Below are positions 40,046 to 49,156 of a stretch of 64,000 bases of DNA, in pieces. The stretch lies in assembly GCA_963765875.1 (NCBI GenBank), contig CAVXYK010000018.1, positions 129,956 to 193,955 of the forward strand. The letters run 5' to 3'. The translations under genes were made by a program, and so were the position numbers. How positions within the stretch are numbered: the first letter of the stretch is position 1; every line of letters begins with the position of its first letter. This stretch comes from JAWKOK01 sp963765875 (lineage in GTDB: Bacteria; Chloroflexota; Anaerolineae; Caldilineales; Caldilineaceae). Below the pieces are notes generated by a model, which did no database searches, was not told the origin of the DNA, and saw only the letters and a list, made by a program, of their open reading frames with translations.

Positions 40046-41236
40046 CTACCGGGTAGGGTACTTGCCTTCCTCGGTGATGCGCTTGTTCAGTTCAGCCAGG
40101 TAAAGGTCTTCGTCCACAGGCAATTCGACCTCTTTGCCCAGCCAACTGGAGAGGAGAATGGCGTTGGCGAGCGCGACACCGTTGATACCATCCGCGCCCG
40201 GTGCAATCAGGGGCGTGCCATCCAGGATGTTGGCGGCAAAGTTTTCCAACACGGCCAGATGCTGTGTGCCCCAACCGCCTGTGCCTTCGAATTCCTCGGT
40301 CGTATAGAGCTCGTCGAGATCGCCGCCCTGCACAAGCTTGCCGACCTCCTGCATGGTCATCGTGGCATTCATCACGTCTTCGGACTGTTTCAGGCGGGTG
40401 ACGGTGGCCGTTTTGCTGTTCTCCACGACGATCTTGCCGCCGTCCAGGTCGATCTCGAACCGATCGGTTCCAAGCACATCATGCGTGGAGGTAATGAGTA
40501 CGCCGGTCGCTCCGTTGCCATAGTCGGCAACGACGGTGACGTCGTTGTCGACGGCAATATCACGGTGAGCGCCAAAGATGATCTTTGATGTGATTGTCTT
40601 GGGCATGCCGCAGATCCACTGCCACAGATCCAGTTGGTGCGGCGCCTGGTTCACCAGCACACCGCCGCCTTCGAGGCCCCAGGTTGCGCGCCATGTGCTC
40701 TGATCGTAGTAGCTCTGTGGACGCCACCAAGAGTTGATGATCCAGTTGGTGCGACGAATGTTGCCAAGCTCGCCGGAGACGATGATCTCTCTTAGCCGCT
40801 GATAGAGATTATTGGTGCGCTGATTGAACATGATTGCAAAGGTTTGATCTGGCTTTGTGGCGGCGAATTCGTTCATTTCACGGACTTGCTTGGTGTAGAC
40901 CCCGGCAGGTTTCTCAACCAGTGTATGTAGTCCGTGATCTAGGGCGAAAATCGCCATTTCCGGGTGCAGGTAATGCGGGACGGTAACCACAATGGCATCC
41001 ACTTTGCCGCTGGTGACCATTTCCTGCCAGTCCTGAAAGAAGGGAATACCGGGGTACTTCTCAGCGCACTTGGCTTCGACAGCAGGATCAATATCGCATA
41101 GCGCGCCAACCTCAATTGCTTCCGACTGGACGCCGCTGGCGGGCATCCCTGGGAACCCGGCCTGCCCCGTCAGTAGGTTGGCGTAAAACCCGCCCTGCAC
41201 GCCGACGCCAATGATGCCTAGTTTGACTCTATTCAT
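40046..41236 (-). CDS. Gfo/Idh/MocA family oxidoreductase
   Basis: This is about 396 residues. The NAD(P) fold begins VKLGIIGVGVQGGFYANLL, then CDIDPAVEAKCAEKYPGIPF and LHTLVEKPAGVYTKQVREMN with the catalytic Lys in EKP. The C-terminal substrate domain has WIINSWWRPQSYY and VLVNQAPHQLDLWQWICG with the conserved His. The family oxidises or reduces sugars, inositols or their derivatives. The start at 41236 (MNRVKLG) is preferred; ATG at 41251 adds five residues. It is transcribed toward the TIM-barrel gene at 39024. Confidence 0.87.
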   Translation of the reverse strand: MNRVKLGIIGVGVQGGFYANLLTGQAGFPGMPASGVQSEAIEVGALCDIDPAVEAKCAEKYPGIPFFQDWQEMVTSGKVDAIVVTVPHYLHPEMAIFALDHGLHTLVEKPAGVYTKQVREMNEFAATKPDQTFAIMFNQRTNNLYQRLREIIVSGELGNIRRTNWIINSWWRPQSYYDQSTWRATWGLEGGGVLVNQAPHQLDLWQWICGMPKTITSKIIFGAHRDIAVDNDVTVVADYGNGATGVLITSTHDVLGTDRFEIDLDGGKIVVENSKTATVTRLKQSEDVMNATMTMQEVGKLVQGGDLDELYTTEEFEGTGGWGTQHLAVLENFAANILDGTPLIAPGADGINGVALANAILLSSWLGKEVELPVDEDLYLAELNKRITEEGKYPTR

Positions 41237-41308
41237 CTCTTTGTCCCTCATCTCTTTTCTCGTATTTTTGGCAACCTGAGTACGATTATTCAGGTCGTTA
41301 TCTGAATA

Positions 41309-42072
41309 TTATCGTTCGTTCCAGCCCTTCCCGCTAAAAATCTTCGGCATCGATTTTTCAATGCGCGCTGTTCTGGTCTTGGATTGTTTCGCCGATGAAA
41401 AATGGAGCAGATAGCCGCGCCGGCGCCCCGGTGTGAGCGCAGAGAAGGCTTCTTCAAAAACTGGATCCGACTCAAATAGTTGAATCAGCTCTTCCGGAGC
41501 CTCCAGCGGTGCATTATTGCTGACGTCCACTTTCTTGCCGGACTTTTTGATCTCGATGGCTTCCTGAATGTAGCTAAGAATCACGGGTTTGCGCGAGACA
41601 ACTGTTTGGGCATCCGTAAATCTAATATAGCGGGCGTATCTGGAGTTTTCGCCCGGCTTCTCCAGAATATTTTCAGGGTCCTTCATTAGCGCGCCCTGAA
41701 AGAATGAAATTGTCACACTTTCGGCCTTGGTCATCGTTCTGGCCGAAGGCCGCGATATTTGCCGAAGCTGTCCAGCAGATCGGGCGGTTTTGGGATCGAT
41801 TTTCTTCTGGTGCGGGTACCGCTGGCCGAAACGATGACCAAGGCCACACTTTCCTTGAGCGCACTCAGCATCAAGATGTTCTTACCGTCATGAGTATAGC
41901 AGGGCGCACTCCATTTCACTTCTTCTATTAATTCTGACTCCTGAAGGATTCCTCTGAGCAGACGGAGTTCTTCAACCCAAGACTGGACTTTGCACTGTGG
42001 CGTACCACCCAACACGCATCGGCCACAGCCGCTTTCCAGATATTGATCGACGTTTGCAGGTTTAATGGACAT
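41309..42072 (-). pseudogene. YdeI/OmpD-associated family protein interrupted by a MITE-like element
   Basis: The N-terminal half (MSIKPANVDQYLESGCGRCV; DGKNILMLSALKESV) and the C-terminal half (TISFFQGALMKDPENILEKP; GRRRGYLLHFSSAKQSKTR) together form a DUF1801/YdeI-type protein. Between them lie 131 extra bases: a 122-bp element plus one copy of a 9-bp duplication. Removing them gives 633 bases, an exact multiple of three, and rejoins SALKESV to TISFF in frame, so no other mutation is present. As it stands translation stops inside the element. The intact family is thought to bind other proteins or aid peptide tolerance; its role is poorly known. Confidence 0.85.
41723..41844. mobile_element. 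122-bp MITE-like element with terminal inverted repeats and 9-bp target duplication
   Basis: The ends are GCCTTGGTCATCGTT (from 41724) and its reverse complement (to 41844), with a further GGCC match two bases inward. CACACTTTC is present on both flanks, at 41714-41722 and 41845-41853. No coding potential of its own. A 9-bp duplication points to mobilisation by an insertion sequence of a 9-bp-duplicating family; none is in the window. Confidence 0.85.
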
Positions 42073-42114
42073 GCTTTCTCTACCCTTTACAGTCATCATG
42101 GTCAATGGAAATGA

Positions 42115-42717
42115 TCATCTCTTGACGGTCGATTCATGCGACGCCAACGCCCGTTGCGCCTGATCCATATGGAGTTCATCATGTGCTACACAAAATTCGA
42201 GGTAATCCCCCAAGTTATAGCGAAGCGGTACCCATTTAATGATCCCGCACATCGTCTGCAAATCAGCCTGAGCCGCCTGCTCGATCATGGTCGATAACCG
42301 TGCTTGTTGTGCCAGCCACCGCGTCAAGATCTCTGGGCTGTAAACGGCCGTCGGGTTCTTCGATTTGAGCGTGGGGAGGCTCGACTGTGGGTCAAACTGC
42401 TTTTGAAAAAAGCGCCCGGCCAACCAGGAATGTCGAAATGTCCCGTCTGAATTGGGAGGCTCTGGTTTGTTCAGGGCAGACGTGAAGTTAGGGGACAACC
42501 ACTCAAAAACCACAACGAGATGTTGAAAACATTGATCCACACTCCACTCACCTAGCTCAGGTTGCCAACTGCGTTGAGCCTGATTAAGCGGCATCAAAAC
42601 AGTTTCCACAACCTGACGATTGTGACGGTTGCGTGCCTCTAGATCGGCTAGGTATTCTTGTTTGGGCATTGACTGCAAGTTGATTCTGCTCCTTGTGACG
42701 AATATGTTCTTGTCCAA
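42115..42717 (-). CDS. DinB-family protein
   Basis: This is 200 residues (or about 184 from ATG at 42669). It has a four-helix bundle pattern with metal-binding His residues: WSVDQCFQHL, then EFCVAHDELHMDQA. ARLSTMIEQAAQADLQTMCG comes between them. DinB proteins often act as thiol-dependent S-transferases (bacillithiol or mycothiol) or unknown metal enzymes. It lies just upstream of the disrupted YdeI gene on the same strand, 42 bp apart; the two may be co-transcribed. Confidence 0.8.
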   Translation of the reverse strand: MDKNIFVTRSRINLQSMPKQEYLADLEARNRHNRQVVETVLMPLNQAQRSWQPELGEWSVDQCFQHLVVVFEWLSPNFTSALNKPEPPNSDGTFRHSWLAGRFFQKQFDPQSSLPTLKSKNPTAVYSPEILTRWLAQQARLSTMIEQAAQADLQTMCGIIKWVPLRYNLGDYLEFCVAHDELHMDQAQRALASHESTVKR

Positions 42718-43024
42718 AACGACAAACTGCTAGTACACGACGGCGTAAGTAGGCCGATGGACCTTAGGTAACGCTATCAGCATGGCAAGCCTGGCCAATC
42801 AGACTGTTCCAAAGGTACCAGGAGTCGTCCAGTTGACAGCCGGACCTACGAACCAGCACCCACTTCTTCATCAAGGCGGCTTCAGAGAGCGCGCTCAGCA
42901 CACAGACCGCACCAAACTCATTGGCCTCCGGCCCGGATAAGCGAATCGATTATGTGACGGTTGTTTGTCTCACGATCATTTTCCCACAGGCTCAAAGCAT
43001 CCAATAATCCGACGGCGGCATCAA
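42718..43024. other. Intergenic stretch with a degenerate REP remnant
   Basis: No gene recognised. CCAGTTGACAGCCGGACCTAC around 42829-42849 resembles a decayed minus-strand REP unit with the CTAC end at 42846-42849. Confidence 0.35.
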
Positions 43025-43660
43025 TCAATGAGGCAGATGTGACAGGTCGTTGATCGTATCTGTCTTAAAATTCGCCACGCCATCATCGTCGACCATTATA
43101 AGCCGGGTCACACCGGTTGGATCAATATGCAGCGAAGCGAAGATCATGGGCAGCGGCCAATGGAGCAGCTTTGCCAACAGCGTCAGGATCACGCCCTTAT
43201 GGCAGAAGAGCGCAATGCGTTTGTCCGACCCGCTCTCGACACGATACAGTTCCCCGTCTCGGCGATAGCCGTACGTTGCCAGAAGTGTATCAAACCCGTC
43301 CGATACTCGAGCGTATTGCTCAACCCCCTCCGGCATGCACTCGGTGAGGTCGAATCCAGCATCTGTTTGAATGGCTTTGCCGTCAGGCAGGAGCAGCTTG
43401 CCGGTCGCTTCCCACAGATAGACATCACCACGCTTGATCGCACGCTCTCGTAGCCAATCCAAGGTTGTGGCCGATTGTCCTTTTCGATCTGATGTGTAGC
43501 TGCACGTCTCCTGCGCTCGTCCCAGAGGGCTGACATAAATGTCATCGATCTCGACTGTCTCCAGGGCATCTGCCAACTGCCCGGCTTCCTTCTTGCCCAA
43601 TTCGGTGAGCGCATCATTTTCATAATCCGGATCGCCATGTCGAATTAGCAGCACTTCCAT
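43025..43660 (-). CDS. Histidine phosphatase family protein
   Basis: This is about 211 residues from ATG at 43660. It has the catalytic RHG motif at the start (MEVLLIRHGDPDYENDALTE), IYVSPLGRAQETCSYTS with the second Arg, and a late His in ALFCHKGVILTLLAKL. The fold covers phosphoglycerate-mutase-like phosphatases that remove phosphate via a phospho-His. The longer frame (to 43801) starts inside the repeat at 43725 and is not likely; ATG at 43690 is a second choice. Substrate unknown. Confidence 0.83.
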   Translation of the reverse strand: MEVLLIRHGDPDYENDALTELGKKEAGQLADALETVEIDDIYVSPLGRAQETCSYTSDRKGQSATTLDWLRERAIKRGDVYLWEATGKLLLPDGKAIQTDAGFDLTECMPEGVEQYARVSDGFDTLLATYGYRRDGELYRVESGSDKRIALFCHKGVILTLLAKLLHWPLPMIFASLHIDPTGVTRLIMVDDDGVANFKTDTINDLSHLPH

Positions 43661-43724
43661 CTTTGATACCGTGTCCTTTTCTGTTTTCATGTAACACCAA
43701 TTGTCCGGTCCAAGATCGTGTTTC

Positions 43725-43786
43725 GTAGGGGCGACCCTTGCGGTCGCCCGCTGTAGTGAGCGGGCGGGGGCAAGCCCCACCCCTAC
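43725..43786. repeat. 62-bp GTAG...CTAC palindromic element, copy 2
   Basis: Differs from the copy at 36198-36259 at three positions only. It lies 5' of the phosphatase gene and 3' of the SMP-30 gene. Confidence 0.85.
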
Positions 43787-43839
43787 GAAACCATGGTTCA
43801 CGAATGGGCAAACGGTATGACGGCACAGCCATCCGCATC

Positions 43840-44682
43840 TTACCTGGTCGGCAGGCCCGGCACTTTGACCCGAACCCGGTACAGTGAAGTGCGAGCAGTG
43901 ATGTACAGACTGCGCCGGTCTTCATCACCCCAGGCACAGTTGGCCGGGCGCTCCGGGGTGACGATCACGCCCAGGTGCGTCCCGTCCGCTTCGAAGACCC
44001 AGATGCCGGTTGCGCCGGTGACGTAGAGATTGCCCTCGGAATCGACCTTCATGCCATCGGGCGAGCCGGGTTGCGGGTGGTCCATGTCTGCGATCACTCG
44101 GCTGTTGCTGATCGTACCGTCGACGCTGACGGCAAAGGCGCGGACATGGCGGTGGTAGGAGTCGTCCACGTAGAGGATGGATTCGTCCGGTGAAAAGGCC
44201 AGGCCGTTGGGTCGTTCGAAGTCGTCTGCCAACAACTGGAGTTCACCGGCTGCGGTAATGACATAGACGCCGTTACAGGGCTGTTCCTTTTCTTCCGGCT
44301 CGATGCCATAGGGTGGATCGGTGAAATAGATGGCGCCATCAGATCTCACGACCACATCGTTGGGACTGTTGAGGCGCTTGCCACCATAGCGATCGGCCAC
44401 CGTGACCACACGGCCATCGGCTTCGATGCGCGAGAGCTGGCGACCACTATGTTCGCAGGCCAGCAGGCGACCCTCTCGATCCAGGGTCAGGCCGTTGGCG
44501 TTGCCCGTCGGCTCGCGCCAGACCACTGCGCCTGACTCTGCCGTCCAGCGATAGGTGCGGTTGGCCGGGATATCGGAAAAGAGCAGCGAGCCGTCATCCT
44601 GCCAGACCGGGCCTTCAGTGAACTGAAAGCCGGTCGCCAGCTGTTCGGGATCGCCTGATTCGATCAGTGTTTTGAGTTTCAT
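43840..44682 (-). CDS. SMP-30/gluconolactonase family protein
   Basis: This 280-residue six-bladed propeller has QFTEGPVWQDDGSLLFSDI (metal Glu), NANGLTLDREGRLLACEHSG, RLNSPNDVVVRSDGAIYFTD with the metal Asn, and GSPDGMKVDSEGNLYVTGA with the metal Asp. It opens sugar lactones using a divalent metal. ATG at 44682 has GGAG 5 nt upstream; the frame to 44760 adds a leader without family likeness. It probably acts beside the sugar oxidoreductases here. Confidence 0.87.
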   Translation of the reverse strand: MKLKTLIESGDPEQLATGFQFTEGPVWQDDGSLLFSDIPANRTYRWTAESGAVVWREPTGNANGLTLDREGRLLACEHSGRQLSRIEADGRVVTVADRYGGKRLNSPNDVVVRSDGAIYFTDPPYGIEPEEKEQPCNGVYVITAAGELQLLADDFERPNGLAFSPDESILYVDDSYHRHVRAFAVSVDGTISNSRVIADMDHPQPGSPDGMKVDSEGNLYVTGATGIWVFEADGTHLGVIVTPERPANCAWGDEDRRSLYITARTSLYRVRVKVPGLPTR

Positions 44683-44732
44683 TGGGGCTCCAATATCAGT
44701 CGCGGTGGGTATGTCTCTCGACATTGGTGATT

Positions 44733-44888
44733 CCACTGCAAGAAGAAAAAGATCTGCCACAGATGGACACAGATAAACAACTGATATTCACAGATGAACT
44801 ATGAACCACTCCTGTGCTGTCAGGGCTAATCTGTGGTTATCCAACCCTATCTGTGTCCATCTGTGGCAAATTCGCCTTTTTGCAGTGG
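44733..44888. repeat. Compound inverted repeat, CACAGATGGACACAGAT family
   Basis: Perfect 20-bp arms at 44755-44774 (TGCCACAGATGGACACAGAT) and 44849-44868. Outer arms CCACTGCA (44733-44740) and TGCAGTGG (44881-44888) flank them. The spacer holds a further CAGATGAACTATGAACC-like half copy. Confidence 0.88.
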
Positions 44889-44920
44889 AGTCATTGGCTC
44901 ACACGGATTCCCGAAGTATC

Positions 44921-46393
44921 TCAATATCCTAGGGGATAGTGTGGTTCTTGTGTTTGGCAAGAGCTGTAGGCAGTCAAAAACAGATCATAATCTTGCATCG
45001 AGAAACTGATTTCGTCCGAGGTATCCGACATAATCTCCTGCAGAATGGCTATCATGTCACGAACGATAGTCTGTTGATCGAAGGCCAGATTGTATTTCTC
45101 TTGCTTGTCTTGCTGAACATCATACAGCTCAAAAAAGACCTCATTCTGAAAGAGGTCAACGATCAGTTTGTACTCTTGCTTCACCAGACAGCGCTGAAAG
45201 TTTCCTCTTGATCCATTGCCGTCGTATTGAATGAAGATGTGCTCTCTATCGATGGACGCTCCCTGTTCGATGGTGTCGCGCAGTGAAATGCCCGAAAGGT
45301 TCGGTGGACGATCCACTTCAAGCAGATCGCACAGGGTTGGCAATACATCAATATGGCTGACCAACTCGGTCGACTGCTTGACAAAGGGACGCCCTTTGGG
45401 GCTTTTCAAGCCCATCGTCACGTGCGTTGATTCTTCATACATGCACATTTTTTGCCACAAGCAATGCGAGCCCAACATCTCGCCATGATCGGCCGTGAAC
45501 AGAATGAAAGGCATCATCGTAGAGATTCTCGGCTTTGAGGGCTTCGATGATTTTCCCGACGCAATCATCCAAGAGCGAGACCAGGCCCGCGTAGACGCGC
45601 CAGATTTCCTGCCAATCCTGTCGACTGTAGCGGCCGCCAAGGTATCCCGGCAGATTGTAGAGCTGAAGCGGCGACTGGCCCTGCGACCAGAGGCCGACAT
45701 TTTCCGGAAGGTCGTTGTGTTGCGTTTCCGGAATACCACGGTTCTGGAATCTCCAGCGGCGGATGCGGGGCCAGGAACATGGCATTGAGCAGAAACGGCT
45801 TCTCCTTATCGCGCTGCTGAATGGCCTCCAGCGATTTCTGAGCGATATAGCCGTCGAAGAAATACTCAAGGCCGCCCTCATAACAGCCGGTCGTGGGAAT
45901 GGAGTATTGCTTCAAGTGGCTATACCGACCGCCAACCATCTCCGGCAGCACGCCACGAAATGTCGGCCCGCCCGGCTGACGCATGTTGCCGGACTCGAGG
46001 TGATCGGCATAGCCGTTCTCCAAAGAAAGCCAATGCGTTTCACTATTCGCAGAACGATCAAATTTCTCTTCGGTATAGAGGTGCTGTTTGCCCGTATGCC
46101 AGCTATCCCAATCACGCTCCAACAGGGCTGTAGAGGTTGGGCGTGTTGGCCGCAACCTCGCCATATGAGGCATCGCTTGCTTCCCAGGGGTTGATCAGGC
46201 AGCCCGTCTGATTGGGATAGCGCCCGGTGAAAAAGGCGCCTCTGGCCGGCACACAGAGCGGCGACGCACAATAGGCTCGATCAAAGGTCGTGCTTTCCGA
46301 CAGCAGCCGGTTGATATTCGGCGTGTGCTCTCCAATTAAATCATAACGCAATTGGTCGGCCATGATGATGACCAGATGGGGTCTGTCGCTCAT
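44921..46393 (-). CDS. Sulfatase, three frameshifts
   Basis: This is about 490 residues when read across breaks near 46110, 45760 and 45515. Start ATG at 46393 with GGAGAG upstream. MSDRPHLVIIMADQLRYDLI gives the first metal Asp; CVPAR in ASPLCVPARGAFFTGRYPNQ is the formylglycine site. Then PFLLNAMFLAPHPPLEIPEP, FTADHGEMLGSHCLWQK and FFELYDVQQDKQEKYNLAF. No signal peptide. Both sides of each break remain conserved, which favours sequence error over decay. Substrate not evident. Confidence 0.8.
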
Positions 46394-46437
46394 GTTTCTC
46401 TCCAGATCTAGAGCCAATAAAAATGGGGTGTTCTGCT

Positions 46438-46482
46438 TTCCCTCTGTGCTCCTCCGTGCTCCCTCCGTGCCTCCGTGTTGAG
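46438..46482. repeat. CTCTGTG/CTCCGTG repeat
   Basis: CCCTCTGTGCTCCTCCGTGC, TCCCTCCGTGCC and TCCGTGTTGAG occur in series just after the SnoaL gene stop (46503), in reverse orientation to the cacagagg repeats elsewhere. Confidence 0.45.
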
Positions 46483-46502
46483 CCCTTTGCATACCGGCTC
46501 CA

Positions 46503-46889
46503 TCAGTACATGGAATTGCCATTCTTCGATTCCCCTGGAATTTCTTGCATCGAGTCCCAATGCTCTACGATCTTGCCGTTTTCGTCGAAGCGGAAGAAGT
46601 CCATGGTGACGTATTCCAGGTTGTCGGGCCACGTCTGATGCGTGTGGAGAGCGACAAGATCGCCTTCCGCGACTGCGCGCACAAATTCGATATCCTTGTC
46701 TGGGTATTCATCCGCCATCCGCTCGAAATAGTGAATGAACGGATCTTTGCCGTCACCGACCAACGGATTGTGCTGAATATAGTCGTCGCCCACATACAAC
46801 TCGACCGCCTTGGCCGGATCACCCTGGTAGGCCATACGATAGAACTCGATTGCGTTGCGTTTGTTTGCCTCAAGATTGTGTTTCATCAT
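46503..46889 (-). CDS. SnoaL-like (NTF2-fold) polyketide cyclase-related protein
   Basis: This is about 128 residues: HNLEANKRNAIEFYRMAYQG, YIQHNPLVGDGKDPFIHYFE, LVALHTHQTWPD and FFRFDENGKIVEHWDSMQEI. These are the usual marks of small SnoaL-like NTF2-fold proteins. Start at one of two adjacent ATGs after AGGAAAGGAATCG. A cytosolic ester cyclase, isomerase or sensing role is possible; substrate unknown. It is followed by the sulfatase at 44921 on the same strand. Confidence 0.83.
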   Translation of the reverse strand: MMKHNLEANKRNAIEFYRMAYQGDPAKAVELYVGDDYIQHNPLVGDGKDPFIHYFERMADEYPDKDIEFVRAVAEGDLVALHTHQTWPDNLEYVTMDFFRFDENGKIVEHWDSMQEIPGESKNGNSMY

Positions 46890-46962
46890 CGATTCCTTTC
46901 CTATTTCGCTCATGACGCAGCACGATCCGTAACCCTGAAAACACAACGAGATCATGCGTTTT

Positions 46963-47047
46963 GTAGGTCACGCTTGCAGCGTGACAAGGTACACACACCG
47001 GACGGATCCAGAGGTCACCAAACTCGTCCGACTGCAAGTCGGACCTA
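46963..47047. repeat. Opposed REP-like pair
   Basis: GTAG at 46963-46966 heads GTCACGC-TTGCA-GCGTGAC (46967-46985). GTCCGACT-GCA-AGTCGGAC (47026-47044) closes with CTAC at 47044-47047 on the other side. Confidence 0.8.
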
Positions 47048-47101
47048 CAAAAGTCATGTTTTCATAGCGTCTTAGGCCAATCCAAGGGAATGGTTCTCCC
47101 A

Positions 47102-47168
47102 AAGTCCCCGGCACGGCCCACAAACGGGATCTCCGGACCAGACTTCAACTGGGCCGTGCCGGGGACTT
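47102..47168. repeat. 19-bp perfect inverted repeat
   Basis: AAGTCCCCGGCACGGCCCA (47102-47120) and TGGGCCGTGCCGGGGACTT (47150-47168) with a 29-bp spacer. The outer AAGTCCC/GGGACTT is shared with 38918-38999 and, more loosely, 5770-5798. Confidence 0.88.
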
Positions 47169-47228
47169 GCGCTGGGGCATCTTTTTTCTCTGGAACGACC
47201 TTAAGTTTAGGCGAGGCATCGCTCCGCC

Positions 47229-47252
47229 GGACGGAATGCCATTCCATCCTAC
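47229..47252 (-). repeat. REP-like palindrome
   Basis: GGACGGAATG-C-CATTCCATCC then CTAC at 47249-47252, so the GTAG head is on the minus strand. Same family as 12695, 21720 and 23819. Confidence 0.7.
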
Positions 47253-47368
47253 AAAACCCATGTTTTCGTCTGGTTTTCAGTTCAGATCGCACTTCTATTT
47301 CAATTGTGCCCGCTCATGTTTCAGTTGCTTCCAGGTTAAGGTCATGGCCGCTTCACGTTGAAGTTCAT

Positions 47369-49139
47369 TCAGTCAATCCGCTCCACATAAACGTAGTACG
47401 CGCCGCAGATGGGTTGGTTGTGCTCGTCATAGAACCAGGTGTGGAGCAGGGTCTGGCCTGCTTCCAACACCACGGTGAAGACGGCCGCTTCGTCATCCGG
47501 CGACACCGGCTGGACAGAGGGTTCACGCGCAATCATCAAGCGTGCTTGGGCATATGGGCATGGCCACGCCGGCTTTGCCCTCACCATCAAAGAAGTGTGT
47601 CGCCGTGCACGCTTCGGTCAGCTTCAGTCCGCTCTCACGCGGCCAGCGTCGCAGTTCAAAGCGGTAGGTTCCGGCGCGTTCGATCTCCAGATCCCAGTAG
47701 CTGTTCTTGCGTTCGGCGATACGAACCTGCTCCTGCTGGTCCACAAAGACATCGCGCCATTCGCAGGCCGTGAGCAACATGGGGTTCTCTTCGTCGCTGC
47801 CCACGATGATGCGCTGCACCTGGTTGGCAACCGGCTCGACGCCCTGCCACCACTCATCCAAGGCAGCCTGCATCTTGGCGGCGATGTCGGGATGCTGGTC
47901 GAATACATTGTTCTCCTGCATGGGATCGCTGTCGAGATCGTAGAGTTCGGTCTCTTCCAGCAGACGCCAGCGTCGCCAGAGCACGCCCGTACCCTCCTGC
48001 GCGCATGATCGATCGCGCATCCGGCGTGGGATAGTCGGTGTGCGGCATGCGGCTGTAGTTGACGAAGAGCATACGCTCTTCCGGCGGCGACGCTTCACCG
48101 CGTAGCACCGGGGCCAGGCTGATCCCGTCCATTTCATGGCTTCTGGGCTGGGACAATCCGCATAGGTCGATGAAGGTCGGCAGCAGGTCCTGGATCTGTG
48201 TCAGCCCTGCGATGTCGCGTGGCTCGCCCAGGTTGCCGTTTGGCCAGTGCACGAAACAGGGCACACGATGGCCACCCTCCCAGAGCGTCACCTTGCCGCC
48301 GCGCATGCCCGCGTTGTAGTAGGTCGGGCCGAAGGTGCTGCCGTTGTCGGTCATGAAGATGAGGATGGTGTTCTCCTCGATGGCCAGCTCGCGCAGGAAA
48401 GCACGCAACTCGCCCACGTGGGTGTCCACGTTGCGGATCATGGCCAGAAAGCGAATGATGCGTGTCCGCAGCGACGGCTCCAGCTCGGGCAACGCGTCTT
48501 CGCCCGCGGCAAAAGCGGCTTCGGCGGCCTCCCGATCTTCGGCAGGCGCCCAGAGTGGGTAGTGGGGCGCATTGGTCGGCAGGTAGGCGAAGAAGGGTTC
48601 ATCAGCGTCGACGCGCTCCTGCATCCAGGCCATGGCTTCACGGAAGAAGACTTCGGTGCAGTAGCCCTCGTAGCGTTCGCGGGTGCCGTTGTGGCAGTAG
48701 ACATCGTCGAAGTAGTCGTTCTCCCAGTAGTCGGGCAACGAACTGATGTGGGAGGAGGGAAACCAGAGGCTCTCTTCAAAGCCGCGATCCTGGGGGCGAT
48801 AGGGATAGTTATCGCCCAGGTGCCACTTGCCGAAGAGGCCGGTGCGATAGCCGCCGGCATGAAAAATGTCGGCCATGGTCTGCAAGTCGGCGCGCAGGAG
48901 CGTGCGTCCGCTGCTCACATTGACCGCGCCGTTGCGCGCCGCGTCCAGCCCGGTGAGCATCTGCCCGCGGTGGGCGTGCACATGGGCGCAGCGTGGAAGT
49001 CGACCAGGCGCACGCTCTCGTCATGCAATTGGTCCAGATTCGGCGTCACAGCGACCGGGTTGCCGTGGCAGGCGAGATCGCCGTAGCCCTGGTCGTCGGT
49101 GATGACGATGATGACGTTGGGGGGTTTTCCGTTTGACAT
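47369..49139 (-). CDS. Sulfatase, three frameshifts including one in the active-site motif
   Basis: This is about 590 residues. Start ATG at 49139 with GGAGAG upstream. MSNGKPPNVIIVITDDQGYG (metal Asp pair) leads to MCTPT. One lost C just after it shifts the frame; restoring it gives CTPTRGQMLTG, the formylglycine signature. Then TGLFGKWHLGDNYPYRPQDR, FMTDNGSTFGPTYYNAGM and LYDLDSDPMQENNV. Further breaks lie near 48010 and 47560. The C-terminal beta domain ends YVYVERID. No signal peptide, so cytosolic. It resembles AslA-type S1 sulfatases. Confidence 0.82.
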
Positions 49140-49156
49140 GAGGACTCTCCGTTGGT

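Larger units (their letters stand above)
46956..47368. other. 413-bp repeat island without genes
   Basis: This gap holds an opposed REP-like pair (46963-47047), a 19-bp inverted repeat (47102-47168) and a single minus-strand REP unit (47229-47252), listed separately. No coding region is convincing. Confidence 0.7.

Noticed and set aside
43661..43801. N-terminal 47 residues of the phosphatase frame
   Set aside because: They translate the 62-bp palindromic repeat; the RHG motif needs to be near the start.
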